In this document: piece by piece, positions 20,501 to 30,204 of the stretch
How the letters are laid out: each line of letters begins with the position of its first letter
How positions within the stretch are numbered: the first letter of the stretch is position 1
Origin: Chromera velia
Lineage: Eukaryota; Sar; Chromeraceae
Reading direction: 5' to 3'
Length of the DNA stretch: 30,415 nt
Assembly: GCA_018398765.1 (NCBI GenBank)
Contig: JAHBMJ010003088.1
Coordinates: forward strand, 55,003-85,417
Notes under the pieces: generated by a model
Databases searched by the model: none
What the model was told of the DNA's origin: nothing
The model's input: only the letters and a program-made list of their open reading frames with translations
Made by a program: the position numbers and the translations under genes

Positions 20501-23500
20501 TGAGGAACTGCCGACGGTTTGTCTGTCTGTCTGTCCGTCTGTTAGCTTAATTGTTGAGACGTCTCGGCTTTCTTTCTGCTGTCTTCACTTCGTCTGCTGT
20601 CGTCTGACTGTATGTGCATGCATCTTAAGGTATTAAGAATGTACTCTCATTCTTATCCGTTTGTTTTTGCCACAAAGTGGCTTTTGCGTTTGTTTTTCTG
20701 TTATCCACGACTGAACTCCTTCTCTGTTCAGCTTCACACTTCATCCTGTTTTCGTTTTTGCCGTGTTGTCTTGTATTGTCTGTGTGTCTTTCTTTGTTGT
20801 TGTGTGCAGTACAGTGGCAACGGAGAGCTCTTCCGGCGGTCCTCTTCGACGGGACGCGGTGGAATGCAGTCGCAGTCAGGAGGGGGGTGTGCCAGTGAGG
20901 GCTGCGCTTCCTGTCCTGTTCATGTTCATCTGGATGATGATGAGGGGAGGGGGGGGAAGAGGGAAGAGGAGGGAGTCCGGGGGAGCGGTCGGCAGAGAAC
21001 AGGAAGGGGGGTGAATGGAATGTCCCCCGAGGACTGTTCTCGATCTCGCTCTCCCTCGTCCCCCTCTTTCACGGACGAAGGGAGCAACTCCCCCTCCCCC
21101 GTACACCGGCAGAGGGGGGGGGAGAGAGAAGGGGGAAGAAGACAGAGTCCCTCGCCCCCCTTGACTGCAGGACGTCCACATGGAGGGGGGCGGGAGGACG
21201 AGATGAGTGCCTCAGAAGAAGGGGGGTTCCTCAGCGATGACAGTGGTGGTGTGTATAAAAGGAGGGGCAGGGAAGAGGGAAGATTGGTTGAAAGGGAAAA
21301 GGAAAGAGAGGGAGAGCAGTCGGGAGGAGAAGGGGAAGAGGAGGAGATGAGAGATGAAGAGGAAGAAGAGGAAGAGGACAAAGGGCTACAGCGACATCGG
21401 CAGGTTGGTCTGGAGGACAATGCATTAATTTTCTTCTGTAATTGTTTTGATCGGAGCATTCGTTTCCTTCCTGCCTTGTTCATGTGCTTATTGTCTCTCT
21501 CCTGGCCTGTTTGTCTTTTCGCGATGATCAATTTTCGTTCTTCTCTCGGCAGCACCCTCTCCCGTGCGCATGCAGACATCCCAACACCATCTTTTTTTCT
21601 CTCGTCCCTCGCCTGTCCTCCTCGCCCCCCTTTTTTTGTTTTTGCAGGCTCTCTCGTCCCTCGCCTGTCCTCCTCGCTCCCCTTTTTTTGTTTTTGCAGG
21701 CTCTCTCGTCCCTCCCCTGTCCTCCTCGCCCCCCTTTTTTTGTTTTTGCAGGCTCTCCAAGACATGCATCAACACATAGAGCGAGAGCTGACGGGCCTGC
21801 GACACCGTTTGGCACAGCAACGGGCGAAACACCGAGGAGGAGGCGGAGGAGGAGACGCAGAAGAATTTCCTGTCGAATTTGTGTCACACAGGACAGACAC
21901 AGAGAACGCAGGGAACGGCAGACACCACCAGCACGGGACGGAGGCACACACTTCCTCCCTCGGCGGTCTAGGCCGTGATCCTTCAGGTGTGAGTGTTCCT
22001 GCTGCTGCTGCAGCAGGGGGGGAATCTATCGTCTCTCCTTCCCCCTATGTGAACCTCCCGAGTCCCCCTAGAGTTCCCCCAGAGGTCAGCAGACCACCCC
22101 TGATGTCCTCACAACAAGGAGCCAGCATCTCCCCCTCCCACTGGCAACCTGCCGCCTCGCGATGTGACCCTGTGGGGGGTGACACGGCAGATGGGACCTC
22201 TCCTCCAAAAGCCAAACAGAAAGCCAACATTCACTCCCTGCCCTCCCTTGCCCCCGCGTCTACACCCGCTGCGTCCTCAGCACAGCAGCCCATGCATGGA
22301 GGTGGTGACCCTCGCCTCCGTGTGTGGCCGGTTCCGACTCAGCCGGGGGACCCCCGGTCTGCGGAAAATGTAAATATGTCAGGGGTGACAGGCGCCCCCC
22401 CGTCCGGGGTGCGACACCCCATCGACTGCAGATCTCGAATATCGCCAGGGGTGCGCAGAGCCGACAGCCTGGGTCAAACATCTGCACATCCCATCACACA
22501 GGTACAAGCACCCGGATCCTCTCCTAGTCCCCCTCTGGCCCACTTCAACGTGCGTTCCACCTGGACGCAGCCTTCAGGGGTGACGTCGGACTTTTATCCC
22601 CCCCTGTCTCCTTCTCAAATGATGACACGCACAGTTGTCGGTGGAACTCCGTCCTGGCTTCCCTCCGCACAGGCGGGCCCCGCTTCGGCGTTTCTGAGTG
22701 CGAGTGGTGCCGCTGCACCCCCCCCTCCTGTTTTCAACGCCCCTTACTCCATCTCTCCAACACCCAACGGCATCTCACCAAGCGGGCGGGGATTCATCCA
22801 TCTGGACAGAAACGTCAGGGGTGATCCCCCCCACAGAGAGGAGAGGGGGCGTCGAGTGAGTGTGTCGACAGATCACAACAACGCAAAAGCCTTCCCTGCC
22901 ATCCCCCCGGATTCTCTCCCTCCTTCCCTCAGCCCCACCCTGCAGTCCCCTCTCCATCTCCAACAAGACATGATCGAACACCAATTCTTCACAGAGGACA
23001 ACACACACCCTCTGCACAACATCTCCGCGTCTGCAGTTGCAGAGAGAGGCCACGGAGGGAGTCTCGGCACATCCACCCCATTCCTCCCCGCGACAGCAGC
23101 GGAACTCCACGAGGAGCATCAGATTCATCCAGGAGGTCCCCACGATCATGACGCCATTAGCAGACCGCCCTTCTCCCTCCACCCTCCCGCTCGTCTTGCT
23201 CACACGGCAACAGGACTGTCGAGAGACGCGATGACAGGGTCACAGGGATTCTCCTTACAGCACAAGGAAAGAGAGAGAGGGACAGCATCTGTTAGCAATC
23301 AGGGCTTCACGGATGCTGCCAGCAGGGACAAGAAGAACAACAGTCTGTTTGTCTACTCTCCTCTTCAGTCTGCAACCACCATCTCAGCCCCCCTTGCCGA
23401 GATCCGAACCCCGGCAGCCCTTGAGGAGAGGTTCGGACCAATCACAGCGCCTCCCTTTCACACAACCAACGCAGCAGCTTTGCCCCCCCTTTACGCATCT

Positions 23501-23734
23501 CAGGAGATGGCCCCAGCAGAGGCATGCAGAGGGAGAGCACGCGAGGCCCCGCCCTCCCGCGTTGGAGGGTCGGGAGAAGCCAAGAGCCCGACTGTTCTCT
23601 CCGCCACTGGACCCGCCGCCACCTGCTCCAGTGCCCGGACCGCCACGCCGCCCCGTCCCATCGCTGTGATCCCCCCGCCCCCCCCTCCTCCGAGGGCCCC
23701 CATTCTTCTCAGTTCCGGACGGGCTTACCGCTAG
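9454..23734 (+). CDS. Very large modular coiled-coil protein with Arg/Ser-rich and Pro-rich regions, function unknown
   Basis: Not recognised. I reconstruct 15 exons: 9454-11211, 11599-11751, 12107-12274, 12834-12920, 13430-13534, 13964-14293, 14699-15886, 16307-17152, 17456-17542, 17832-18302, 18634-18665, 19635-19914, 20205-20516, 20810-21403 and 21752-23734, about 2,797 residues. Every junction keeps the frame; 13 introns are phase 0 and one (after 18665) is phase 2. The order is: acidic/Ser-rich N-terminus; coiled coil from about residue 375 to 470 and again about 530-800 (exons 1-6); coil at the start of exon 7, then about 330 residues rich in RSRSPS-type motifs; further Ser/Arg/Pro-rich sequence in exon 8; short coil exons 9 and 11-12; Glu-rich exon 14; and a 660-residue Ser/Pro-rich C-terminus with a brief coil at its start. 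Inference: a scaffold, cytoskeletal or nuclear-speckle-like protein. Exon edges are predictions, and a small extra exon could be missed. Confidence 0.7.
12017..12043. repeat. (CT)n tract in intron 2 of the coiled-coil gene
   Basis: Simple CT dinucleotide run, upstream of the exon 3 acceptor. Confidence 0.85.
12351..12486. repeat. (TTTC)n / (TTTTC)n / (TTCC)n microsatellite
   Basis: About 135 bp of pure pyrimidine in imperfect tetra- and pentanucleotide units, inside the intron after exon 3. Long one-strand pyrimidine tracts of this kind can form triplex structures. Confidence 0.9.
12645..12732. repeat. (CA)n ... (CA)n(GA)n compound microsatellite
   Basis: Two CA runs separated by a short interruption, then a GA run, in the intron before exon 4. 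Its architecture is the same as the arrays at 5250-5322 and 7207-7253. Confidence 0.9.
14541..14570. repeat. (CT)n tract in the intron before exon 7
   Basis: Simple dinucleotide run followed by GTCTGTCTGT, between exons 6 and 7 of the coiled-coil gene. Confidence 0.85.
18671..19006. repeat. 48-bp minisatellite, seven copies, intronic
   Basis: Units start at 18671 and every 48 bp to 18959, with only a few substitutions between copies. Each contains TGCATGTG, GGTTAG and two CTTTCTTTG blocks. It fills the start of the intron after the 32-nt exon 11. Because 48 is divisible by three, frames stay open on both strands through the array. Confidence 0.95.
19008..19255. repeat. 34-bp minisatellite, seven full copies plus a partial, intronic
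   Basis: Units start at 19008 and every 34 bp, each with GCATGGGGGGTCG followed by TCTTTCTTTATGTCTTTGTG. The CTTTCTTT core is shared with the adjacent 48-bp array, so the two probably have a common origin. Confidence 0.95.
19583..19611. repeat. (CCCT)n tract just upstream of exon 12
   Basis: Tetranucleotide pyrimidine run lying in the polypyrimidine region before the acceptor at 19634. Confidence 0.85.
21599..21751 (+). repeat. 52-bp tandem triplication carrying three identical 3' splice sites
   Basis: Three near-identical 52-bp units each end in a T-run followed by GTTTTTGCAG|GCTCTC. The AG dinucleotides fall at 21647, 21699 and 21751. Only the third joins exon 14 to exon 15 in frame. Confidence 0.9.
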
Positions 23735-25360
23735 CTGTGTGTGTGCAAGTGCAACGGAGAAACTACTAAGGGGATGATGGATTCTTGTAAAGTGATCTTC
23801 GTGACATTTGAATAGCGTCGGTCGGTTAACGGCGCGTGGCGCAAGAGGCAGTCTTATCGTCGGAGCTCAGCTGGCACTCTGATCTTCATGTGTGACTAAG
23901 TTGCTCCACCCTTTCGGGCAATTTAACGAATTAGATAAAACGTTGTCAGAATATATTGAAATGATTCAAGCTTTTTTTATCTTTTTTTTTATCTATCGGC
24001 GTGTTACAGCGTGTTCATCATAAATTTGAAATACTATTTCTTTCTACTGTGATTCAGAGCTGCGACAGAGCATGATATCTGAGCATCTTTTTATGAAATA
24101 ACAACTTCGACACGGTTCTTTTTTCTAGTCTTTTTTTTTTAAGAAAAAAATATGTAAAAAAAAGAAGTATATGTTGTGTTTGATCCGCCCTGGCGCGGCC
24201 CACACAGTTGCCTCAGCATATCCCAGCAGATCTGGCACTCTTCTCCTGCACCAACCTGGTAAAGAAGGCTTTTTCTGCACCAACCCCACAGCTTGTTGCA
24301 GATTCTGCTGTTTGTTTGTCGACTTCAACGTCACAGCCACCTCTGGTTACCGTATGTTGCCGTCAATCCCCCCACTTCCGAAGTTCACCCTCCCGTATCT
24401 GCCGCATCTGCTGAGTATAATCAGACTCTCCCTCGTTTAACTTCCAATTCCCCAATGCCAGTTGTCGAACCGCTTTTGCCGTCCCCTTCTAGCTGTGCGG
24501 ATCCCCCTGAAAAAGCAGTCAGCTCTCTGGTTTCCTTTTTCAAAACCTTTCTAGCTGAAAATAAAGCAGGAGAACAAACCGACCAAAAGTTAGCCCCCTG
24601 TCCATTCTGTCCCTACAGAACCAATCACCACCTCTAGCAACATGCCTGTGGAGGTTGAAGTTGCCTGTCTGCAATCCCCCCTTCCATCTCCACCAGTTGC
24701 CCCTCTGCCAACACCTGAAAAGCAGCAGTCCAAACCACCAGATTTGATCCCGATGGTTCGTGTGGGATCGAAACTCATCCCAGACCTGGACACTGTACCG
24801 CCCTAGCCCCTGGATCTGTCGGTCTTCCGTCAACGCGGAAGAAGAAGAAACGCAAGCTAAGGTCCTCTAGAAGTATCTAGCTAGCTGTGGATATAGATGA
24901 TGATGGCGCATCATAGTCATAGTCATTTTCTCTTCAACTGAAGAGGGCTAAGGATAGTAGGAGGCTTACTGATGCTTAGTGTATACTAGTAAGGCTCAAT
25001 GCACCGCGTAGCCACTACAAATACCAGTTTGTGTGGGATAGTTTAGGCGCTAGTCTAGGGGATAGTGTGAGATAATGTCTAAATCTAGGTCTGAATCATA
25101 TTTGGAGCTGTTTAAAAGTTGTTTTATGATTTCTGACAGTGTCACCTTCGCAAAGGCTGGACCGGAGCTAAGACCGAAGGTTTATTATCAGACATTTAAC
25201 AACGTTTAAAGTGACATGTTCATAATTACTCATCAAAACAAGGTGGTTGATGCGAGCCTATCATATCATTTTAAGATCCGATCAACTGATTCAATCAGTT
25301 TACATGAACAAAACCGAACTTAAATAGAACCGCATGATCGATTAAGACCGTACAGAAAGA
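23735..25360. other. Convergent intergenic spacer
   Basis: Lies between the stop of the coiled-coil gene (+) and the stop of the Aat-like gene (-). It holds homopolymer T/A runs (about 23970-24165), the weak coding remnant described separately, and CTAG-rich sequence around 24870-25090. No tRNA, terminator or intact element is visible. Confidence 0.5.
24171..24806 (+). pseudogene. Possible degenerate Pro/Ser-rich coding remnant
   Basis: Three overlapping short frames show codon-like Pro/Ser-rich composition but are broken by stops and shifts. One contains 'CPFCPYR'; another runs from 24650 to 24806. There is no recognisable domain and no terminal repeat. It may be a decayed mobile-element or gene fragment, or only GC-rich noise. 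Confidence 0.2.
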
Positions 25361-26346
25361 TCAAGACCATCCTTCAAGAGGAGGAATTGCAGCCTGTCCT
25401 CCTTTCACAAACGCGCTCACATCTCTCACGCCTCCCCCCTCTCCCTCTCCACGCAGCAGGCCCTCTCTGAGACACTCATAGAAGAGAGGCGCACAGATTT
25501 CCTCAGCCCCGTAGGCACAGTACTCCTGCATGTACGGAAGCTGGAACCCCCAGTACCTGCAAGCATATGTTAATTGCAACAATTAAGCCCCTAAACAAAT
25601 GGCATTGCAAATAAGTCAGTGAGTGAGTGAACACAAATGAATTCACTTTTCACAGCAAACAACAAAGAAGGGTGTATGGCTGGAACCAAAGGCAGTGACG
25701 TGCGTGCATGATGCAGAATGCTCTTACAATGATATGAAATTCCTTGTGGCAACCGTCAGCAAGCTTCGAAGAAGAGCGTGGAGAGCTTTTCTCTACCAAC
25801 TCCCACTACCAGGGAGACAACCACCTCCGAGCATTGGAGGCATTCATATTCACTACGATCCAACGGAAGGCAAGTAGCCTGTAAATCACTAGTCTGGCCC
25901 CGGTGAAAGCTCCACAAAAGTGCATCAGACTGACCAAAGATCGTACCCGCATCTCTCGAGGCACTCACCCACCGCCCGAGTCAGACATCCTCCCAGAGAC
26001 CTCCCGTCCTTCTTTAACGTCATGAACGTAAAGTCATGGAAGACACTGCCCACCTGCACGCAGGCAAGTGAGGTCAGTCAGACCCCGTTTGTTTCTGAAG
26101 CATGCACGCACGCACGGTTGGTTGTGGGAAAAGAAAGAAAGTGGGGAGGGTCAGTCAGGAGAGATGTATGACCAAAGCTCAGGAGAGACTCGGGAAGGAA
26201 AGCGTGTACCCTCGGACAGACACACAGACGGGCGATATGTTTCTTCTTCTCCCTCCTGCTGGACAGACACACAGACAGGAAGACAGAGACACAGAAACAC
26301 AGAAACACAGAAACACAGAAACACACACACACACACACACACACAA

Positions 26347-26385
<39 letters not shown>

Positions 26386-26423
26386 TGCACACACACAAAC
26401 ACACACACACGCAGGCACGCACG

Positions 26424-26460
<37 letters not shown>

Positions 26461-29206
26461 TCACTCACTCACTCGCTCACTCACTCACAAGTGAGCAAAC
26501 GAACGGACGAGCGAGAAAAAGCAAAGCGGCCGAAGCCAGTTTTTGATTGATTGAACTTGAATGAGAGTGAAAAGGAAATGTCCTGCAAGAAAACTTCATC
26601 ACGCGCACATCCCTCCTCCCACCCTCCCTCCCTCCCTCCCTCCAAGCGTGCCACCTTTCCTTCCATCACGCAAAAAAAAAAAAATCCCTTCATCACAAGG
26701 GCCTCACCAAACTCATCGCAATCTATCCATGGAATCATCGAATGCTCTCTTCCCCCATGCATTTTTTTACGCTGTGGCTTCAAGCTGCAGGTTTTTCTTT
26801 GAAACTACAGAAAGCCACTGCTGTACTCACTTTATAGCCGCCACCGCTGTACTCACTTTATAGCCGCAACTTGCTGCAACCAGCTCAGGTTTCCCTCCAT
26901 CTCCCGCGCCCTCTCCTCCTCTTCCAGGCTCCCAAAGCTCAAAAATCAAAACCTGCAAGCCGTCTCTCCTCTCTCCTCCACTCTCTGCTGACATCTCGGT
27001 GAGTCTGTCGATCAATTGTTCGTTAAGCCAAGTGCCCCCCTTGTCCGCCTGGTGATATTCCTTCGCTCTCTCCAGTGCCTCTTTCACCCTGCAATTCACA
27101 GTCATCCGGAGAGATGGCCCCACCTTCCGGAGCTTTTTGTTCCGACGCCACCTCGAGGACCCACCCTCCTCCATGGATCCACTCTGTGGCGCCGCCCCCC
27201 GCCCCTTTTTCTCTTTCTTTTCTTCTTCTGTCGTCTCATCCATTCGACGATCGTCTTCAGGCACCATGCCAGTCTCTGCAGAGTCGTGGGGGGCGGCGCC
27301 TCCTTCTGCTTGTCCTCGTCTGCCGTTTCCACAGACGGCCGAGTCAGAGAAGGAGACGGAAGAAGAAGAAGAGGAAGAGGCGCCTTCACCGTCTGCAGAG
27401 GCGTCAAAGAGGGGACACCACCTGGAGCCAAGGCAAAGAGGCAGCAAGGGAATTAAGCAGAGAGACAGACGGCTAGATGAACAGGGCTCGTGCAGCTGTT
27501 TTTTTCTTTGGTATTCCATATGAGTTGTTCATGCATTGCTTTGTTTCTTGTTGAATGCGCGGTGCACGGGTCGGAGAAAAAGCCCAAGAGCCCGAGTTCG
27601 AACCAAATAATCAAGCAAATTCCCTAGCTTTGCTGTCCTCTCGATGACTATTCATTCATGCATTCTTTCATTCATTCATTGATTGAATTCGATTGACAGA
27701 CTGCTGGATGGACGAAGCCACTGACCACTCCTCTGGGAACTCGTTCGCAATCCTCGCGGCCTTCTTTCCGCTTCGTGCTGGTGTCCTCTGCCTCCTCTCT
27801 TCTTTTTCACGCTCTTCCTCCCCTCTTTTCCTCTTCTCTCTATACCGATCGAAAAGCCTCCTCATGCGGTCAGAAAGAGGGATGCAGAAGCGCATAGCCG
27901 GACAAGGATGCATCGCCTCCTTTGTCTGTCTCTGTCTGCCGAACGAAAAGCCATCACCAGAGTCCCCCTCTGAGGGCAGCATGAACAGACCCCGCCTCAA
28001 GACGGCAGGCAGAAAGGAGGGCCTCTTGTCTCCAGAACTCTGAAACCTGAAAGGAGGAACGAAGAAGGGAAGGAAGGATAGGGAGAAGGGGCGTATGCGG
28101 ACGGGAGGAACCTGAGAGGAGAGCGAAAGAGGAAAGCAGCCTCGAGACTGCTTGCAAGCAAAGAGAGAAAAGGGACAGACAGTCAAGCACAGAAAGGGGG
28201 AGTGCTTGGAAGTGAGAAACGACAGCCTCCTGAAAGGAAGGCATGGGCGACGCAAGTGAGAAAAAGTACACACGAAGCGCGTGAAGAGAATTGAGCAGAG
28301 CTGCGACGCTGCGGGCCAATACTACCTCGGAGACTGACCGACCCACCAGTCTCTCTTCCAGTGCGCAAAAACTTTGACGGTTCGATCAAGAGGACGACAA
28401 AGGATCTTCATCGCCATCTTCTCTGTGTCTTCTTCCATGCTGGTCCCTTTCTCATCTGCGTTCTTGTCTCCTTCTCCTATCGAGGCAGTGGCCGTTCCCA
28501 CCCACCTCTCCATCCTCGTCGTCCTTGTCTCAAAAATTGGCTCCTGCTCCTGCTCGCCCCCACACTCACGGTCTCTTCCCCTCTCTGCGAGAAGAGCCAA
28601 GTGCTCAAAGTGACGCTCACACAGAAACGCTTCGTGTGCACCCCGCCAGCACGCCTCCGGCACAGCCTGTCCTCTCTTCTCCACCCTCCTCCCTCTACTG
28701 CTCTCTGCGTTTCCCGAGAAAGCAGAAGAAGAAGCAGAAGAAGAAGAAGAAGAAGAAGAAGACGGATTGTCTGCATGTTCATTTCCCACTGGGTCTACTG
28801 AGACGGACAGGACCCACGTGAGGGGAGGGGACGCCCGGGACATCCAGAAAGGAAGAGGGTGGAACATGAAAGCGCACCTCCTGGATCCCTCAAGAAAGAT
28901 ATTTGTGTGCATTTCACCGTCTACATTTACGTCTCCGTCTCCGTCCCTTTTCTGGGAGACGAGCACCGTCATGTCAAACTCCTCAGTGAGAGAATAGGGA
29001 GCATCTGCACTTCCGGTCAGTGACAGCTCTGGCATCGTCACGGTACCTTTTATTCGGACCCTTTGGGGCTGCACTTTCTGCTTCTTCGAGTCTGGGTGAA
29101 CGGAGACGGAGACGGAAAGGATCACAGTGAGCGAGTTCGGGGAAAGAATGGTGTGCTCCAACGACGCACGTACTTCCAGTCTTTTCATTTTGTCTCCTCT
29201 CTCCAT
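25361..29206 (-). CDS. Leucyl/phenylalanyl-tRNA-protein transferase (Aat)-like protein with N-terminal extension
   Basis: Exons are 29206-28347, 28046-27726, 27421-26857, 26053-25935 and 25556-25361, giving 686 residues. All four junctions (phases 2, 2, 0, 2) keep the frame. The C-terminal part follows the bacterial Aat order: 'FLPAVLRRGLFML' (Aat RGIFPW region), 'LRMTVNCRV', 'GGTWLNEQLIDRL' (Aat GTWIT), 'FELWE', then 'ELVAASCGYKVGSVF' (Aat ELVGGMYGVAQGTLF), 'GECLERCGYDLWYWG' and 'YGAEEICAPLFYECL' (Aat LGACEIPRRDYLNYL). Aat enzymes have a GNAT-like fold and add Leu or Phe from tRNA to N-terminal Arg or Lys, marking proteins for degradation. Bacterial Aat is about 235 residues. Here about 285 unrecognised residues precede it and low-complexity inserts split it. 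Substrate and activity are unknown. The ATG at 29206 follows an in-frame TAA. Confidence 0.72.
26288..26487. repeat. Complex microsatellite: (ACAGAA)n, (AC)n, (GCAC)n, (AC)n, (TCAC)n
   Basis: About 200 bp of changing short-unit repeats within intron 3 of the Aat-like gene (26054-26856). Open frames across it on both strands are repeat artefacts. Confidence 0.92.
26821..26867 (-). repeat. 26-bp tandem duplication of a 5' splice site
   Basis: On the minus strand GGCTATAAAGTGAGTACAGC occurs twice with 26-bp spacing. The upstream copy provides the donor used after 26857 (GYK|VGSVF, phase 0). The second GTGAGT lies 26 nt further into the intron and would shift the frame. Confidence 0.85.
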
Positions 29207-29568
29207 TTTTTGTTCTTTGTGCAGCCACGACTGATCAGCTTAGTACTGCAGTAACCTGGCCCTACCACTCAGTTTCAACCTGACACAACAGAACGACATG
29301 CGCCATCGCTGCACTGTACTGACAGATACATAAACCAAGAAGGAGGCGCAAAATTTCAGTGGCGGCAGCAGCAAGGGGCGTGACAATCTATCGAGGTCTG
29401 ATTGAAAGATCTGAGAGGATTCAACGTCACAATTTCAGCTGCTGCGTATGCATGACTATTCAGTCTTCAGATTCCAGATCAGATATAGTGTGGCTCTGAA
29501 TGATTCTGATCGACAAGCCGGAATCATTGTCAAGGCTGTCGATCGCAATTAAGGTCAAATAAGTGCCG

Positions 29569-29573
29569 AAAAA
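29569..29573 (-). terminator. RNA polymerase III terminator of the tRNA gene
   Basis: Five T residues on the minus strand begin two bases after the acceptor stem (discriminator A, then C). This fits a Pol III stop directly behind the tRNA. Confidence 0.75.
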
Positions 29574-29575
29574 GT

Positions 29576-29689
29576 GCCGGCACCGGGATTCGAACCCGGG
29601 ACCTTGTAGGTTGGTAGACATCAGCTTTTCAGGTGATTTCCTCCTCACACGAAGTGAAAGTACGCGCTCTACCACTGAGCTATGCCGGC
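29576..29689 (-). tRNA. tRNA gene, isotype unresolved, with about 42 extra nt in the anticodon region
   Basis: The 7-bp acceptor stem GCCGGCA/TGCCGGC is perfect. The D arm (TA GCTC AGTGGTA GAGC, A box) and T arm (CCGGG TTCGAAT CCCGG, B box) are canonical, the discriminator is A, and a T5 terminator follows. Between D and T arms there are 66 nt instead of about 23. A canonical intron after position 37 leaves only three central pairs (GTA/TAC) in the anticodon stem. Alternative loops are CTTTCAC (anticodon UUC, Glu) and CTGAAAA (GAA, Phe). The outer sequence and 'AAGGTC' variable region most resemble tRNA-Phe or tRNA-Tyr type genes. Confidence 0.75.
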
Positions 29690-29749
29690 GTTGAAAAGGG
29701 GGGAGGACAACAAAGTAGAGTGCAGACGTATGAAGGAAAAGCATCTTAG

Positions 29750-30200
29750 GAAGTCAAGAATGCCAAAACATTGAAACAACTTCAAATTATTTTTTTTTTC
29801 TTTAGTTGAATATACACTGGCCAGAATAAAACCCTCAATCAGTCAGAACTAGCTAGCCACCACCCTGTATCACAATAATAATAAACACAAATTTATTAAA
29901 ACGAGATAACGTAAGCCGCGTAACACGACACTCCAAGTATAAAGAACAAATTCACCAAAAATAAACAAATTTAACACTTTATAAAAAATATTGAGAGAGC
30001 AATAATTGATTGTTAATTATCTTTAAAACATTATTTTAAACTTTTCGATTATTTGTAAATTATAATTATTTATCATTGGCATGTTATTGAGTGACATCAA
30101 CTATCATAGTGAATAATAGTAACTAAAACTAAGCGTTGCTAAAATATATACGTTTATTAAAAATCTATAATTCATCCATTCATAAAAGTACTTAAATTAT
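29750..30200. other. AT-rich intergenic DNA, no gene seen
   Basis: Strongly A+T rich, with ATAATAATAAA and AATTATTTA-type runs and no sustained frame. It is similar in composition to 3000-3650. Confidence 0.6.
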
Positions 30201-30204
30201 GCTT

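Noticed and set aside
26078-26550. Cys/Val- and Thr/His-rich open frames around 26.3 kb
   Set aside because: Artefacts of AC, GCAC and TCAC microsatellites within intron 3 of the Aat-like gene.
29576-29689. Selenocysteine tRNA (because of the length and a possible UCA anticodon)
   Set aside because: The acceptor is 7 bp with a 5-bp T stem and a standard 4-bp D stem with A-box sequence, unlike the 9+4 and long D stem of eukaryotic tRNA-Sec.
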